From JBCCFK01 sp965262315 (GTDB taxonomy: Bacteria > Actinomycetota > Acidimicrobiia > Acidimicrobiales > UBA8592): DNA of 15,648 bases. How positions within the stretch are numbered: the first letter of the stretch is position 1; every line of letters begins with the position of its first letter. The position numbers and the translations under genes were made by a program. Of the stretch, positions 1-7,349 are shown in pieces. The stretch covers positions 1-15,648 of the forward strand of contig CBDHFJ010000080.1 of the NCBI GenBank assembly GCA_965262315.1, given 5' to 3'. Below the pieces are notes generated by a model that did not search any database, had not been told where the DNA came from, and worked only from the letters and a program-made list of their open reading frames with translations.

Positions 1-870
1 TGCGAGGTCGGGGCGGACAACGGTCGCGGCGACCAGGCGGTCGGCGTGGGAGCCGAGTCGGGCCGACAGCGCGGCGAGGTCGGTGGTGCCCGACAGCCGC
101 CAGGTGCGGCTCCCGGTGCGCGTGGGTCCGAAGCGCTCGAGCTCGGGGACCGCGGTGAGGTCGACGTCGCCGGACAGCTCCACGTCGAGCCCGACCTCGG
201 AGTAGCGGTCGACGAGCTCGGCCTGGGTCCCCTCGGCCAGGGCCCGGCCCTCGTCGATCACCACGACGCGGGCGTCGAGGGCCTCGACCTCGGGCAGGTA
301 GTGGGTGGTGTAGACCACCGCGGCGCCCTCGGCCGCGAGGGCGCGCACGCTGTCGATGAGCTGGTTGCGGGTTCCGACGTCGGCGCCGACGGTTGGCTCG
401 TCGAGCAACAGCAGTGGTGGCGCGTGGACGAGCGCACAGGCGGTGTGGAGCCGGCGGGCCTCGCCACCGGAAAGGGCGGTGGCCACCCGGTCGAGCAGGT
501 GGGTGAGGCCCAACTGCTCGGCGACCTCCTCGGCTCGCCGGCGGCGGGTCTGGCGGCCCATGCCGGCCAGCTCGCCGAAGAACTCGAGGTTCTCGCGCAC
601 CGACAGCACCCGGTAGATGCCGGTCTCCTGGGGTGCGATGCCGATGCGGCGCGACGCCGCGCCGGGGTCGCGCAACACGTCGACTCCGTCGACCCGGACG
701 CTCCCGCCGTCGGGTCGGAGCAGACCGGCGATCACCGAGATCAGCGTGGTCTTTCCCGCGCCGTTGCGGCCGAGCAGGGCGACGACCTCGCCCCCCTCGA
801 CGTGGAGGTCCACGCCACGCAGCGCCACCACCTCGCCGTAGCGCTTCTCCACTGCGGTCGCCGCCAACAT
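1..870 (-). CDS. ABC transporter ATP-binding protein, ABC-2/drug-export type (partial, C-terminal end outside window)
   Basis: This is the cytoplasmic ATPase subunit of an ABC exporter; 290 codons are present and no stop is reached before position 1. Visible motifs are Walker A GRNGAGKTT (residues 34-42), Q-loop Q81, an ABC signature LSGGEARR (133-140), Walker B LLLLDEP (153-159) and the switch histidine in TTHYLPE (H190). After about residue 225 comes a C-terminal domain like that of the CcmA/DrrA/NatA group, whose members pair with an ABC-2 membrane protein. That permease would lie beyond the left edge. The ATG at 868-870 is chosen because GGAGGGGG (877-884) lies six bases upstream. The signature has Glu-Ala where Met/Gln-Arg is usual. 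The substrate is unknown. Family assignment is firm; export direction is inferred from the family. Confidence 0.9.
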   Translation of the reverse strand, partial: MLAATAVEKRYGEVVALRGVDLHVEGGEVVALLGRNGAGKTTLISVIAGLLRPDGGSVRVDGVDVLRDPGAASRRIGIAPQETGIYRVLSVRENLEFFGELAGMGRQTRRRRAEEVAEQLGLTHLLDRVATALSGGEARRLHTACALVHAPPLLLLDEPTVGADVGTRNQLIDSVRALAAEGAAVVYTTHYLPEVEALDARVVVIDEGRALAEGTQAELVDRYSEVGLDVELSGDVDLTAVPELERFGPTRTGSRTWRLSGTTDLAALSARLGSHADRLVAATVVRPDLA

Positions 871-876
871 CGTCCG

Positions 877-884
877 CCCCCTCC
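877..884 (-). promoter_or_regulatory. ribosome binding site of the ABC ATPase
   Basis: On the minus strand the bases read GGAGGGGG and end six bases before the ATG at 870. This match to the anti-Shine-Dalgarno sequence fixes the start. Confidence 0.7.
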
Positions 885-897
885 GGTCGGTACCGCC

Positions 898-926
898 ACT
901 GTCCCCGACGCGGCCCGGTCGTTCAA
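898..926 (-). promoter_or_regulatory. putative promoter of the ABC ATPase
   Basis: Read on the minus strand there is TTGAAC (921-926), a 17-base spacer and GACAGT (898-903). The expected transcript start is near 891, which leaves room for the ribosome site at 877-884. The -10 match is weak (three of six), so this is a candidate only. Confidence 0.35.
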
Positions 927-937
927 TCGGATTTGCC

Positions 938-957
938 GGTTCGCGCCGGTGCGAACC
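938..957. repeat. inverted repeat between divergent ABC ATPase and tRNA genes
   Basis: GGTTCGC (938-944) and GCGAACC (951-957) are perfect 7-base arms around six bases. The site lies upstream of both divergent promoters. It has the reverse polarity of an actinobacterial LexA box (which reads CGAAC...GTTCG), so LexA is unlikely. Operator or chance hairpin. Confidence 0.4.
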
Positions 958-972
958 CGAGGTGAACGCGGG

Positions 973-1001
973 TTGTCGCGGCTCCGACGCGCCGCTACCG
1001 T
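973..1001 (+). promoter_or_regulatory. promoter of the initiator tRNA gene
   Basis: TTGTCG (973-978), a spacer of exactly 17 bases, and TACCGT (996-1001). The predicted transcript start, about seven bases after the -10, falls at the mature 5' end of the tRNA (1008-1009), so the primary transcript may have almost no 5' leader. Confidence 0.5.
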
Positions 1002-1007
1002 CCCACC

Positions 1008-1084
<77 letters not shown>

Positions 1085-1097
1085 AGACCGCAGGTCA

Positions 1098-1125
1098 GAA
1101 GGGTCGCACCCCGGTGCGGCCCTTC
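1098..1125 (+). terminator. hairpin terminator after the tRNA
   Basis: GAAGGGTCGCACC (1098-1110) pairs with GGTGCGGCCCTTC (1113-1125), 13 pairs with one G-U, starting 14 bases after the tRNA. No T-run follows, as is usual for high-GC actinobacterial terminators. Confidence 0.7.
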
Positions 1126-1137
1126 GCCGCGTGCGGG

Positions 1138-1162
1138 GATCTCACCCCCGGCCTCTGAGATC
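1138..1162 (-). terminator. possible hairpin after the SnoaL-like gene
   Basis: GATCTC (1138-1143) and GAGATC (1157-1162) form a 6-pair stem with a 13-base loop, about 50 bases beyond the stop of the minus-strand operon. The stem is short and there is no T-run, so support is weak. Confidence 0.3.
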
Positions 1163-1212
1163 AGCCGTCGCCCGGGTCCCGCAAGGTCGAGAGCACCACG
1201 CCCGCCTGCGCG

Positions 1213-1836
1213 TCAGCGCACCCGGATTCGGGGGTCCGGCGCGCCACGTCGCATGGCCGTCAAGAAGTGTTCCACGGGTGCGGGAGCCGCAACCTGTGGC
1301 TCTTCGTCGTCGGGTGGCGCAGCCCAGAACTCCTCCCAGGAGGGGAAGAGGTCGTGGAAGGCGCCGTCGTACTGGTCTCGGTCGGGCCATCGCATCTTGT
1401 TGTCGCCGATCGGTGGCCTGTTCAGATCGGTGGCGTACCAGTAGCACGGCAGCCGTCGCCGGAACATCCATCGCCCTTCGATCCGCTCGTAGTCGTCCCA
1501 GTAGAGCATCTGCATGATGACCCACTGGTCGCCGGTCTCGTGTTCGTTCTTGGAGTAGACGACCCCGTGGGCGTGATCCGCGTCGTCGAACTCGATGATG
1601 TGGTTGCCGACGTGGTGAGCAGTGCCGGTGAACTGGAGACGCAGCGTGTCGTCGAGCCAGCGCTTCAGATGGGCTCGCCCCACCTTGTCCCGGCTGACGC
1701 GGATGTCGGGCGCGAACAGGTTGACGTGCGCGTCGAGGTCGCGCATGTCGAGCGACACGGCGTACTTGGCGACGAGTTGGCGGATCTCGTCGATCGCCTC
1801 GAGGCGTTCGATGCGTGCTGCGAGGTCGTCACTCAT
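1213..1836 (-). CDS. SnoaL-like (NTF2 superfamily) protein, bile-acid-dehydratase-like fold
   Basis: A 207-residue soluble protein with the opening typical of SnoaL-like proteins: an amphipathic helix (ARIERLEAIDEIRQLVAKYA), then Y25, D30 and D33-D35, later TAHHVGNH (72-79), and the C-terminal stretch with FRRRLPCYWYATDL and RPPIG. Tyr, Asp and His at such positions are the acid-base residues of BaiE-type dehydratases, so a dehydratase or isomerase role is plausible but unproven. The tail after about residue 165 is longer than a minimal NTF2 fold. The ATG at 1834-1836 overlaps the last codons of the upstream synthetase (ATGAGTGA) and has GAGGGA about ten bases before it. A start at 1857 would overlap more and is less likely. 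It is the last gene of its operon and probably translationally coupled. Confidence 0.85.
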   Translation of the reverse strand: MSDDLAARIERLEAIDEIRQLVAKYAVSLDMRDLDAHVNLFAPDIRVSRDKVGRAHLKRWLDDTLRLQFTGTAHHVGNHIIEFDDADHAHGVVYSKNEHETGDQWVIMQMLYWDDYERIEGRWMFRRRLPCYWYATDLNRPPIGDNKMRWPDRDQYDGAFHDLFPSWEEFWAAPPDDEEPQVAAPAPVEHFLTAMRRGAPDPRIRVR

Positions 1837-3940
1837 GGTTGGGCAGTCCCTCATCAAGTTGGCCAGCGAGGATCACGAGGCTGTCGACGACGTGCGCACC
1901 GTGTGGGGTGACCACGACAGGATTGCAGTCGAGCTCCTCGAGTCGGTCACCGAGGGCGGCGGCCAGGCGGCCGACACCGACCACCAGGTCGACCAGCGCG
2001 TCGATGTCGCCGCCGGGTCGCCCGCGTGCACCTGCGAGGATCGGGTAGCCGCGGATCGCCTCGATCATCTCGCGGGCGTCGTGCTCGTCGATGGGGAGCG
2101 GACGAACGATGGTGTCGTCGAGCACCTCCGCGTACACGCCGCCGGTGCCCACAGCGATCGCGTGTCCGAGGTTCGGATCGGTGACGACCCCGACGAGCAC
2201 CTCGAAACCGCCGGTGAGCATCGGCTGGACCACAACGGCATCGATCGTGGCCCCGGTGCATTGCCTCGCGGCCTCGACCAGAGCGTCGAACACGGTTGCG
2301 GCGCTGTCGGGTTCGACACCAAGTCGAACCAGTCCGAGGTCGGACTTGTGGGCGATGTCGGGTGAGGCGACCTTCATGGCCACTGGTACGTCGAGCGCGG
2401 TCGCGACTCGCTGTGCCTCCGCGGCCGTGTCCACGACGAACTGTTCGACGACGGGCACTCCGGCATGGGTCAGCAGTTCGTGACCGTGGCGGGCGTCAAG
2501 GACCCGTGGTTGCGGTCGGGCGACCGACCAGGGTCCGTCCGGCAGCTCGGTGGGGGCGACGCGGCGGCGCCGGTGGCCCGCTCGCCGGGTGCGCTGCGCC
2601 TCGAACGCGGCGAGGGCGGCGAAGCAGTTCCGAAACGATCGGAAGAGAGGCACGCCGCTCCGGACGAGGATCTCGAAGCCGGCATCGTCGATGCGCGGTG
2701 AGTTCCACGTGGCGATGATCGGCTTGTCCAGGCGGTCGGCCACTTCGAGGATGTCGGTGGCCAGAAGGTCGGTGATCGGTGGCACCGCGCCGGTGATGCC
2801 GACGACGATGGCGTCCACGCCGGGGTCATCGGCGATGTGGCGGAGGACCTCCTGGCGCACCTCGGGTGGTTGGGCGAGAACGAAGGTGCCGCCGTTGTCG
2901 ACCGGGTTGTCGACGGTGAGGTGCTCGCCGATGTGGACGTGCAGCCGCTGCTTGGTCTTCTCGCTCAGCGTCGCAAGTGGCACGCCGTGGAGCTCGGCGA
3001 GCTCGGCCATGAGCGTTCCTGATCCGCCCGATATGGAGTACATCGCCATCCGAGGCCCGGTATCGGCTGGCAACTTCGCGAAGAGAGCCGAGGTCTCCAG
3101 CAGCTCGTCGAGGTCGCGGACGCGCGTCACGGCGTGGCGTTCGAAGATGGCATCGACGATCGCGTCAGAGCCGGCCAGGTGCCCTGTGTGTGTCTGTGCC
3201 GTACGGGCCCCGGCGACGGAGCTGCCGATCTTCATGGCCACGATCGGCTTGGATGCCGCCAGTGCGGCTCGGAGGGCACGCTCGAGCCGCTTGCCGTCGC
3301 GGAAGCCCTCGACGTAGGCGGCGATCACTGCGGTGCGGTCGTCGTTGCAGAGGTGCTCGATGAAGTCACAGATGTCCACGTCGGCTTCGTTGCCGGTGGG
3401 GATCAGCCGTGAGAAGCCGATGCCGAAGTCGGCGCCTTGCACGATCGGTCTGCCATTGTGACCGGACTGTGTGATGACTCCGATACGCCCTCCTCGCATG
3501 TCCGGTGGATCCGGCAGGCGTTCGAAGGCGTTCGTGTTCGTGTTCGGTCCGATGAGGCGGATCGCCGACTCGGTCGCGGCGGCCGCCAGTTCCCGCTCGA
3601 GGTCGGCGCCGGCTGGCCCGACCTCGGAGAAGCCTGCGCTGAAGACCAGCGCGAAACGCACGCCTGCCCGGCCGCACTCGCGCACGATGCCTGGACATGC
3701 GGCTGCCGGAACGCTCAGCACGGCGAGGGTGACCGGGGCCCCGATCTCGGTGATCGTCGTGTGGATGGGGACCGTGCCGAGGCTCCCGCCTCTGGGATTG
3801 ACGAGGTGCCAGTTGCCCGGACCCCAGCGATCATCGTTGACGGCGCGCAGCGTTTCCTCTGAGGTGCTTCTGTCGATCGAGCCGATCAGCGCAACGCCAT
3901 CGGGGAGGAAGAAGTCCTCGAGATCGACGGCTTCCCTCAT
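1829..3940 (-). CDS. ADP-forming (NDP-forming) acyl-CoA synthetase, fused alpha-beta type
   Basis: A 703-residue enzyme that makes an acyl-CoA from an acid, CoA and ATP with release of ADP, or the reverse. It has a CoA-binding Rossmann domain (residues 8-135), a succinyl-CoA-ligase-like domain (about 150-445) and an ATP-grasp domain (about 480-700). H251 in AQTHTGHLAGSD matches the phosphohistidine of the family. ISGGSG (303-308) is the second CoA-ligase loop, and MKVASPDIAHKSDLG (522-536) and ELDCNPVVV (669-677) are ATP-grasp signatures. Length matches one-chain acetate-CoA-ligase relatives. An Arg-rich linker (450-460, RTRRAGHRRRR) joins the halves. The start at 3938-3940 has GGGGAC upstream. 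It diverges from the hydroxyacid dehydrogenase (68-base gap), and its end overlaps the SnoaL-like gene by 8 bases. The acyl substrate is unknown. Confidence 0.93.
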   Translation of the reverse strand: MREAVDLEDFFLPDGVALIGSIDRSTSEETLRAVNDDRWGPGNWHLVNPRGGSLGTVPIHTTITEIGAPVTLAVLSVPAAACPGIVRECGRAGVRFALVFSAGFSEVGPAGADLERELAAAATESAIRLIGPNTNTNAFERLPDPPDMRGGRIGVITQSGHNGRPIVQGADFGIGFSRLIPTGNEADVDICDFIEHLCNDDRTAVIAAYVEGFRDGKRLERALRAALAASKPIVAMKIGSSVAGARTAQTHTGHLAGSDAIVDAIFERHAVTRVRDLDELLETSALFAKLPADTGPRMAMYSISGGSGTLMAELAELHGVPLATLSEKTKQRLHVHIGEHLTVDNPVDNGGTFVLAQPPEVRQEVLRHIADDPGVDAIVVGITGAVPPITDLLATDILEVADRLDKPIIATWNSPRIDDAGFEILVRSGVPLFRSFRNCFAALAAFEAQRTRRAGHRRRRVAPTELPDGPWSVARPQPRVLDARHGHELLTHAGVPVVEQFVVDTAAEAQRVATALDVPVAMKVASPDIAHKSDLGLVRLGVEPDSAATVFDALVEAARQCTGATIDAVVVQPMLTGGFEVLVGVVTDPNLGHAIAVGTGGVYAEVLDDTIVRPLPIDEHDAREMIEAIRGYPILAGARGRPGGDIDALVDLVVGVGRLAAALGDRLEELDCNPVVVTPHGAHVVDSLVILAGQLDEGLPNHE

Positions 3941-4008
3941 CGCCCGGTCCCCGCTGACTTCGCTGCTCTACGATGCTCCGTGCGCCGACGAGCGAGGGGC
4001 GAGAACGC
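3941..4008. promoter_or_regulatory. divergent promoter region between synthetase and dehydrogenase
   Basis: This 68-base gap must hold the control region of both divergent genes. On the plus strand TACGAT (3969-3974) fits a -10 element, but no convincing -35 lies at the right distance, and nothing clear is seen on the minus strand. GAGGGG lies a few bases before the GTG at 4009. Confidence 0.35.
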
Positions 4009-4977
4009 GTGACCGAAATGACCACGCTGCGGGTAGCGGTGCTCGACGACTACCAGCAGGTCGCCGCCAGTCTGGGCGACTGGTCGCAGATCTCGCCGGC
4101 GGTCACCCTCGACCCCATCGCGGATCACATCGACGGGCTCGACGTATTGGCTGAGCGGCTTCGTCACGCTCAGGTGGTCGTGGCCATGCGGGAGCGCACG
4201 CCGCTGACCGCGGAGCTGTTCGATCGCCTCCCCGACGTGAAGCTCATCGTCACGACAGGCCCGTCCAATGCCGTCATCGATGTGTCGGCCGCAAACGATC
4301 GAGGCATCGAAGTTCGTGGCACCGGCGGCTACCTGAGCCCCACCTCCGAACTCACCTGGGCGTTGATCCTCGCGTTGCTGCGCCACATCCCCGCGGAAGA
4401 CCGTTCGATACGCGACGGCGGCTGGCAGCACACGATGGGAACCGAACTGGCGGGCAAGGTGCTGGGCATCGTGGGCTTGGGCCGCCTGGGAACCGCCGTG
4501 GCCCGTGTCGGCCGAGCATTCGACATGCACACCATCGCCTGGAGCCCGAACCTCGATCCCGACCACGCGGCCGCCCACGATGTCCGCGCCGTCTCCAAGA
4601 CCGACCTGTTCTCCAGCGCCGATGTCGTGTCGGTCCACATGGTGTTGTCGGCGCGCAGCCGAGGTCTCGTCGGAGTCGACGAGCTCGCGCTCATGAAGCC
4701 CACCGCAGTGCTCGTCAACACGTCGCGGGGCCCCATCGTCGATGAGGACGCGCTCATCGCAGCTCTCGAGTCCCGCTCGATCGCCGGCGCCGCTCTCGAT
4801 GTCTTCGACACCGAGCCCCTCCCGGCAGGTCACACGCTGCGCCGCCTCGACAACACGGTGCTGACTCCGCACATCGGCTACGTCACCGACGGCCTCTACC
4901 GGCAGTTCTTCGCCGAGATCGTCGAAGACATCGTTGCCTGGCAGCGCGGCGAAGCCCTTCGGATCGTGGGTCCCTGA
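4009..4977 (+). CDS. D-isomer-specific 2-hydroxyacid dehydrogenase, NAD(P)-dependent
   Basis: A 322-residue cytoplasmic oxidoreductase that interconverts a D-2-hydroxyacid and a 2-ketoacid. The N-terminal catalytic half is followed by a Rossmann domain with GLGRLG (156-161). The catalytic triad of the family is present: R240 in NTSRGPIVDEDAL, E269 in DVFDTEP and H288 in LTPHIGY. The residue after the second strand is W178-S179, not an acidic residue, so NAD versus NADP preference is open. Length is normal. GTG at 4009 is chosen because GAGGGGCGAGAAC precedes it; ATG at 3973 is in frame but lacks a ribosome site, and ATG at 4018 is another option. It faces the amidohydrolase tail to tail. It may reduce or oxidise a product of the surrounding pathway. 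Confidence 0.92.
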   Translation: MTEMTTLRVAVLDDYQQVAASLGDWSQISPAVTLDPIADHIDGLDVLAERLRHAQVVVAMRERTPLTAELFDRLPDVKLIVTTGPSNAVIDVSAANDRGIEVRGTGGYLSPTSELTWALILALLRHIPAEDRSIRDGGWQHTMGTELAGKVLGIVGLGRLGTAVARVGRAFDMHTIAWSPNLDPDHAAAHDVRAVSKTDLFSSADVVSVHMVLSARSRGLVGVDELALMKPTAVLVNTSRGPIVDEDALIAALESRSIAGAALDVFDTEPLPAGHTLRRLDNTVLTPHIGYVTDGLYRQFFAEIVEDIVAWQRGEALRIVGP

Positions 4978-5046
4978 CCACATCTCAATGGGTCGGGACG
5001 ATGCCGGCGTGGACCCTTCCGGTGTCGTCACTGCCCAACAGGCCGA

Positions 5047-5065
5047 CCGCCGCGTCACGCGACGG
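5047..5065. terminator. possible bidirectional terminator between convergent genes
   Basis: CCGCCGCG (5047-5054) and CGCGACGG (5058-5065) form a stem around TCA with one mismatch, in the 189-base gap between two convergent genes. GGCC/GGCC-type bases extend it outward. No T-run on either strand. Confidence 0.35.
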
Positions 5066-5166
5066 CCTCGCTGGCCGGCTTGGCGGCACCTGCGCTGGTG
5101 TCGGCGGACAGTTCGGCGCCCGCACCTCGACTGTGTGGGGCGCGACGACGGTCGCCGCCCGGGCCA

Positions 5167-6426
5167 TCAGTAGCTCTCGGGGTCGGCGATGACCGCGGCA
5201 GGGACCTCGTGGCGGTAGAGCTCGGCAGCGTTCTGCCAGGCGATGCGACGACGGTCGGCCTCGGGCAGCCACCCGATCTCGCGTTCGACGATCTCCTGGG
5301 TGTCGGGCCAGGTGCTGTCGCAGTGTGGGTAGTCCGACTCCAACAGGATGTGCTCCACGCCGATGCGTTCGCGTTGCACGAACGCCGAGGGATCCTCGAC
5401 GGCGCAGAACCAGAAGTTCCGCCGGAACACCTCCGATGGCGTGAGCTCCGATGTCCAGGTGCCGTACATCTCGTGGTAGCCGAGCATGTGGTCGAGGCGA
5501 TCGATGAGGCCGGCAACCCACCCGATCCCGCCCTCGGAGAGGCAGATCTTGATGTCGGGGTAGCGGACGGGCGCCAGCGAGTACAGCCAGTCGACCGCTG
5601 CATGAATGGCGTAGGCGAAGAACAACACGCCGACGACATCGGGAGGCGCGTCGTCGGCGGTCGACGGTGAGGCACCCGCAGAGCCGATGTGCAGGTTGAT
5701 GACCGTGCCCGTCTCTGCGCAGGCAGCGAGGAACGGATCCCAATGACCGGAGTGCATCGAGGGCAGGCCGAGCTTGTCGGGTGCCTCTGAGAAGGTCACC
5801 GCCTTGAACCCTCGTTCCGCGTTCTCGCGGATCATGTCCGCGGCGATGGCGGGATCGAGCAGCCAAGGGATCTGGCAGGGAATGATCCGATCGGGATACG
5901 GGCCGGCCCACGCCTCGAGATGCCAGTCGTTCCAGGCACGGACCGCCGCCATGGCCAGATCCCGGTCCTTGGTCACGGTCTGGAGGCGTTGGCCGGCGAA
6001 CCCGGGAAGGAACGACGGGAAGTTGACCGACGCGTAGACCCCGTTGAGGTCCATGTCGGCGATCCGATGATCGATGTCCCACGCGCCGCGGCGCATCTCG
6101 TCGAAACGGGCCGGCTCGAACCCGTACTCGCTCACCGGGCGACCGACGACCGCGTTGAACCCGACGTTCGGCAGCTCGTTGCCGTCATAGAGCCAGGTCT
6201 GCTGCCCGGAGTCCGTCTCCACGACTCGAGGTGCCCGATCGGCGAACCGAGCAGGCACCCGCCCTTCGAAGGTGTCGGGCGGCTCCACCACGTGGTCGTC
6301 CGCCGAGATGATCAGATGACGCCGGGGCGCCCGCTCGGGTTCGGGCAGGAACGTGACCGACCGAGCGGAGCCGGTCTTGGCGGTTGTGAAGGAGAGGTCG
6401 GAGGCCAGATCGTCGATGCTGCGCAT
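5167..6426 (-). CDS. amidohydrolase family 2 (TIM-barrel metal hydrolase/decarboxylase)
   Basis: A 419-residue protein of the amidohydrolase-2 family, which includes hydrolases and non-oxidative decarboxylases of aromatic acids. The metal site is visible as D43-x-H45 in SADDHVVEPP, H246 in INLHIGS, E298-G in CLSEGG, and D365 in LLESDYPHCDSTWP. The DYPH motif near the C-terminus is characteristic. There is no signal peptide. ATG at 6424-6426 is chosen for AGCAGGAGCG just upstream; the in-frame ATG at 6516 would run into the preceding gene. It lies 43 bases after the class II aldolase-like gene on the same strand, with a hairpin between them. The acid to be decarboxylated or bond to be cleaved cannot be told from sequence. 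Confidence 0.9.
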   Translation of the reverse strand: MRSIDDLASDLSFTTAKTGSARSVTFLPEPERAPRRHLIISADDHVVEPPDTFEGRVPARFADRAPRVVETDSGQQTWLYDGNELPNVGFNAVVGRPVSEYGFEPARFDEMRRGAWDIDHRIADMDLNGVYASVNFPSFLPGFAGQRLQTVTKDRDLAMAAVRAWNDWHLEAWAGPYPDRIIPCQIPWLLDPAIAADMIRENAERGFKAVTFSEAPDKLGLPSMHSGHWDPFLAACAETGTVINLHIGSAGASPSTADDAPPDVVGVLFFAYAIHAAVDWLYSLAPVRYPDIKICLSEGGIGWVAGLIDRLDHMLGYHEMYGTWTSELTPSEVFRRNFWFCAVEDPSAFVQRERIGVEHILLESDYPHCDSTWPDTQEIVEREIGWLPEADRRRIAWQNAAELYRHEVPAAVIADPESY

Positions 6427-6447
6427 GGGCGCTCCTGCTTCGTCGTG

Positions 6448-6468
6448 CCACCGGGAGGCGCCCGGTGG
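6448..6468 (-). terminator. intra-operon hairpin between aldolase-like and amidohydrolase genes
   Basis: CCACCGGG (6448-6455), a 5-base loop and CCCGGTGG (6461-6468) give eight perfect pairs right after the stop codon of the upstream gene (6470-6472). There is no T-run. It may act as a partial terminator or an mRNA-stabilising end. Confidence 0.45.
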
Positions 6469-6469
6469 G

Positions 6470-7273
6470 TCAGTCGAGAACGTCGGGTTCGTCGCGGATG
6501 AGCTGACGGGCGACACCTTCGAAGAAGAAGTCGGATCCTCGTTCGAGCAGTGACGTCTTCATGCCGGCGACCAAGGCGGGGTCGAGGGGCAGTGGATCCA
6601 CACCGAGGCGTCGGACGTCGAGTGACATGCGGCAGACCCGGTCGATGCTCGCGGCACGGTAGGTCGCCTGCTCGATGGTCTCGCCGGTGACGATCACCCC
6701 ATGGCTGGCAAGGATCACGACGCTTGCATCGCCGATGTGCTCGGCGAGATCAGCGCCGAGCGCTGCGGAGTCGACCTCCCCGGTGTACTCGGCCACGAGC
6801 CCGAGATCGCCGTCGAACATGCTGGCCGTCTGATGGATCAGCGCCGGGAGCAGGCCGACTGCGGCGAGGACACAGACGTGGTACGGGTGGTTGTGGATGA
6901 CCACTCGCGCGTCGGGTCGGACGCGGTGGAGCTCGGTGTGGATGTGGATCGCCGGGGTCACGTCCCACTTGCCCGCGACGACGTTGGCGTCACCGTCGAC
7001 TTCGCAGATGTCCGATGCGGCCACCTCGCGCCACCAGAGGCCCCAGGGGTTCACGAGCATCGTGTCGGTACCGGGCCGCTGCCAGGTGATGTGTCCCGCG
7101 ATGTTCTCGGCGAAGCCCTCGCGTGCGAGCCATCGGAACGCAATGGCGAGCCTCTGCTCGTCGGTGAGGTCTCGTCCGATGCCCGGATTGATGCGAGGCG
7201 ACCACACTTCGTAGCCGCCTCGGCGAGGTACCGACGACGAAGACGGCGTCTGGGCCGTGACCTGCGTGCTCAT
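6470..7273 (-). CDS. class II aldolase/adducin-family protein (aldolase or decarboxylase)
   Basis: A 267-residue zinc enzyme of the class II aldolase fold. The zinc ligands are H127, H129 and probably H191 (VIHNHPYH, LASHGVIV). NIAGHITWQRPGTDTMLVNPWG (57-78) is the usual phosphate/carboxylate-binding part. Compared with L-fuculose-1-phosphate aldolase (GKLPSSEWRFH), the catalytic Glu position is Ala (A108 in WDVTPAIHIH), so a classic sugar-phosphate aldolase reaction is unlikely. Related family members act as decarboxylases of hydroxylated aromatic acids, which is a reasonable alternative. ATG at 7271-7273 has no good ribosome site but lies seven bases after a -10-like hexamer, pointing to a leaderless mRNA. 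First gene of a minus-strand operon with the amidohydrolase, divergent from the GntR regulator. Confidence 0.9.
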   Translation of the reverse strand: MSTQVTAQTPSSSSVPRRGGYEVWSPRINPGIGRDLTDEQRLAIAFRWLAREGFAENIAGHITWQRPGTDTMLVNPWGLWWREVAASDICEVDGDANVVAGKWDVTPAIHIHTELHRVRPDARVVIHNHPYHVCVLAAVGLLPALIHQTASMFDGDLGLVAEYTGEVDSAALGADLAEHIGDASVVILASHGVIVTGETIEQATYRAASIDRVCRMSLDVRRLGVDPLPLDPALVAGMKTSLLERGSDFFFEGVARQLIRDEPDVLD

Positions 7274-7280
7274 CTTCTAT

Positions 7281-7309
7281 ATCATTTGCCCTCATGGCTG
7301 GTGTGTCAA
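7281..7309 (-). promoter_or_regulatory. promoter of the aldolase-like/amidohydrolase operon
   Basis: On the minus strand a perfect TTGACA (7304-7309) is followed by a 17-base spacer and AATGAT (7281-7286), then seven bases to the ATG. The transcript would begin at or next to the start codon. Confidence 0.6.
7299..7309. promoter_or_regulatory. candidate GntR/FCD operator overlapping the -35 box
   Basis: TGGTGTGTCAA matches the FadR/FCD-type pattern T-N-G-T-N3-A-C-N-A at all fixed positions but one. It covers the TTGACA box of the divergent operon and lies 41 bases before the regulator start, a typical place for repression by the adjacent regulator. Inference from position and pattern. Confidence 0.4.
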
Positions 7310-7349
7310 GCGTCGCATGCCTGAGCAGGGGACTTACGCTGGTGCCGCG

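Noticed and set aside
938..957. LexA (SOS) box
   Set aside because: Arms read GGTTCGC...GCGAACC, the reverse of the actinobacterial LexA arrangement.
1829..1857. Upstream ATG (1857) as start of the SnoaL-like gene
   Set aside because: It would enlarge the overlap with the synthetase; ATG 1836 has the ribosome site and the N-terminus usual for the family.
3937..5058. Minus-strand frame of 373 codons
   Set aside because: Antisense to the hydroxyacid dehydrogenase with its full catalytic triad; shadow of GC-rich third positions.
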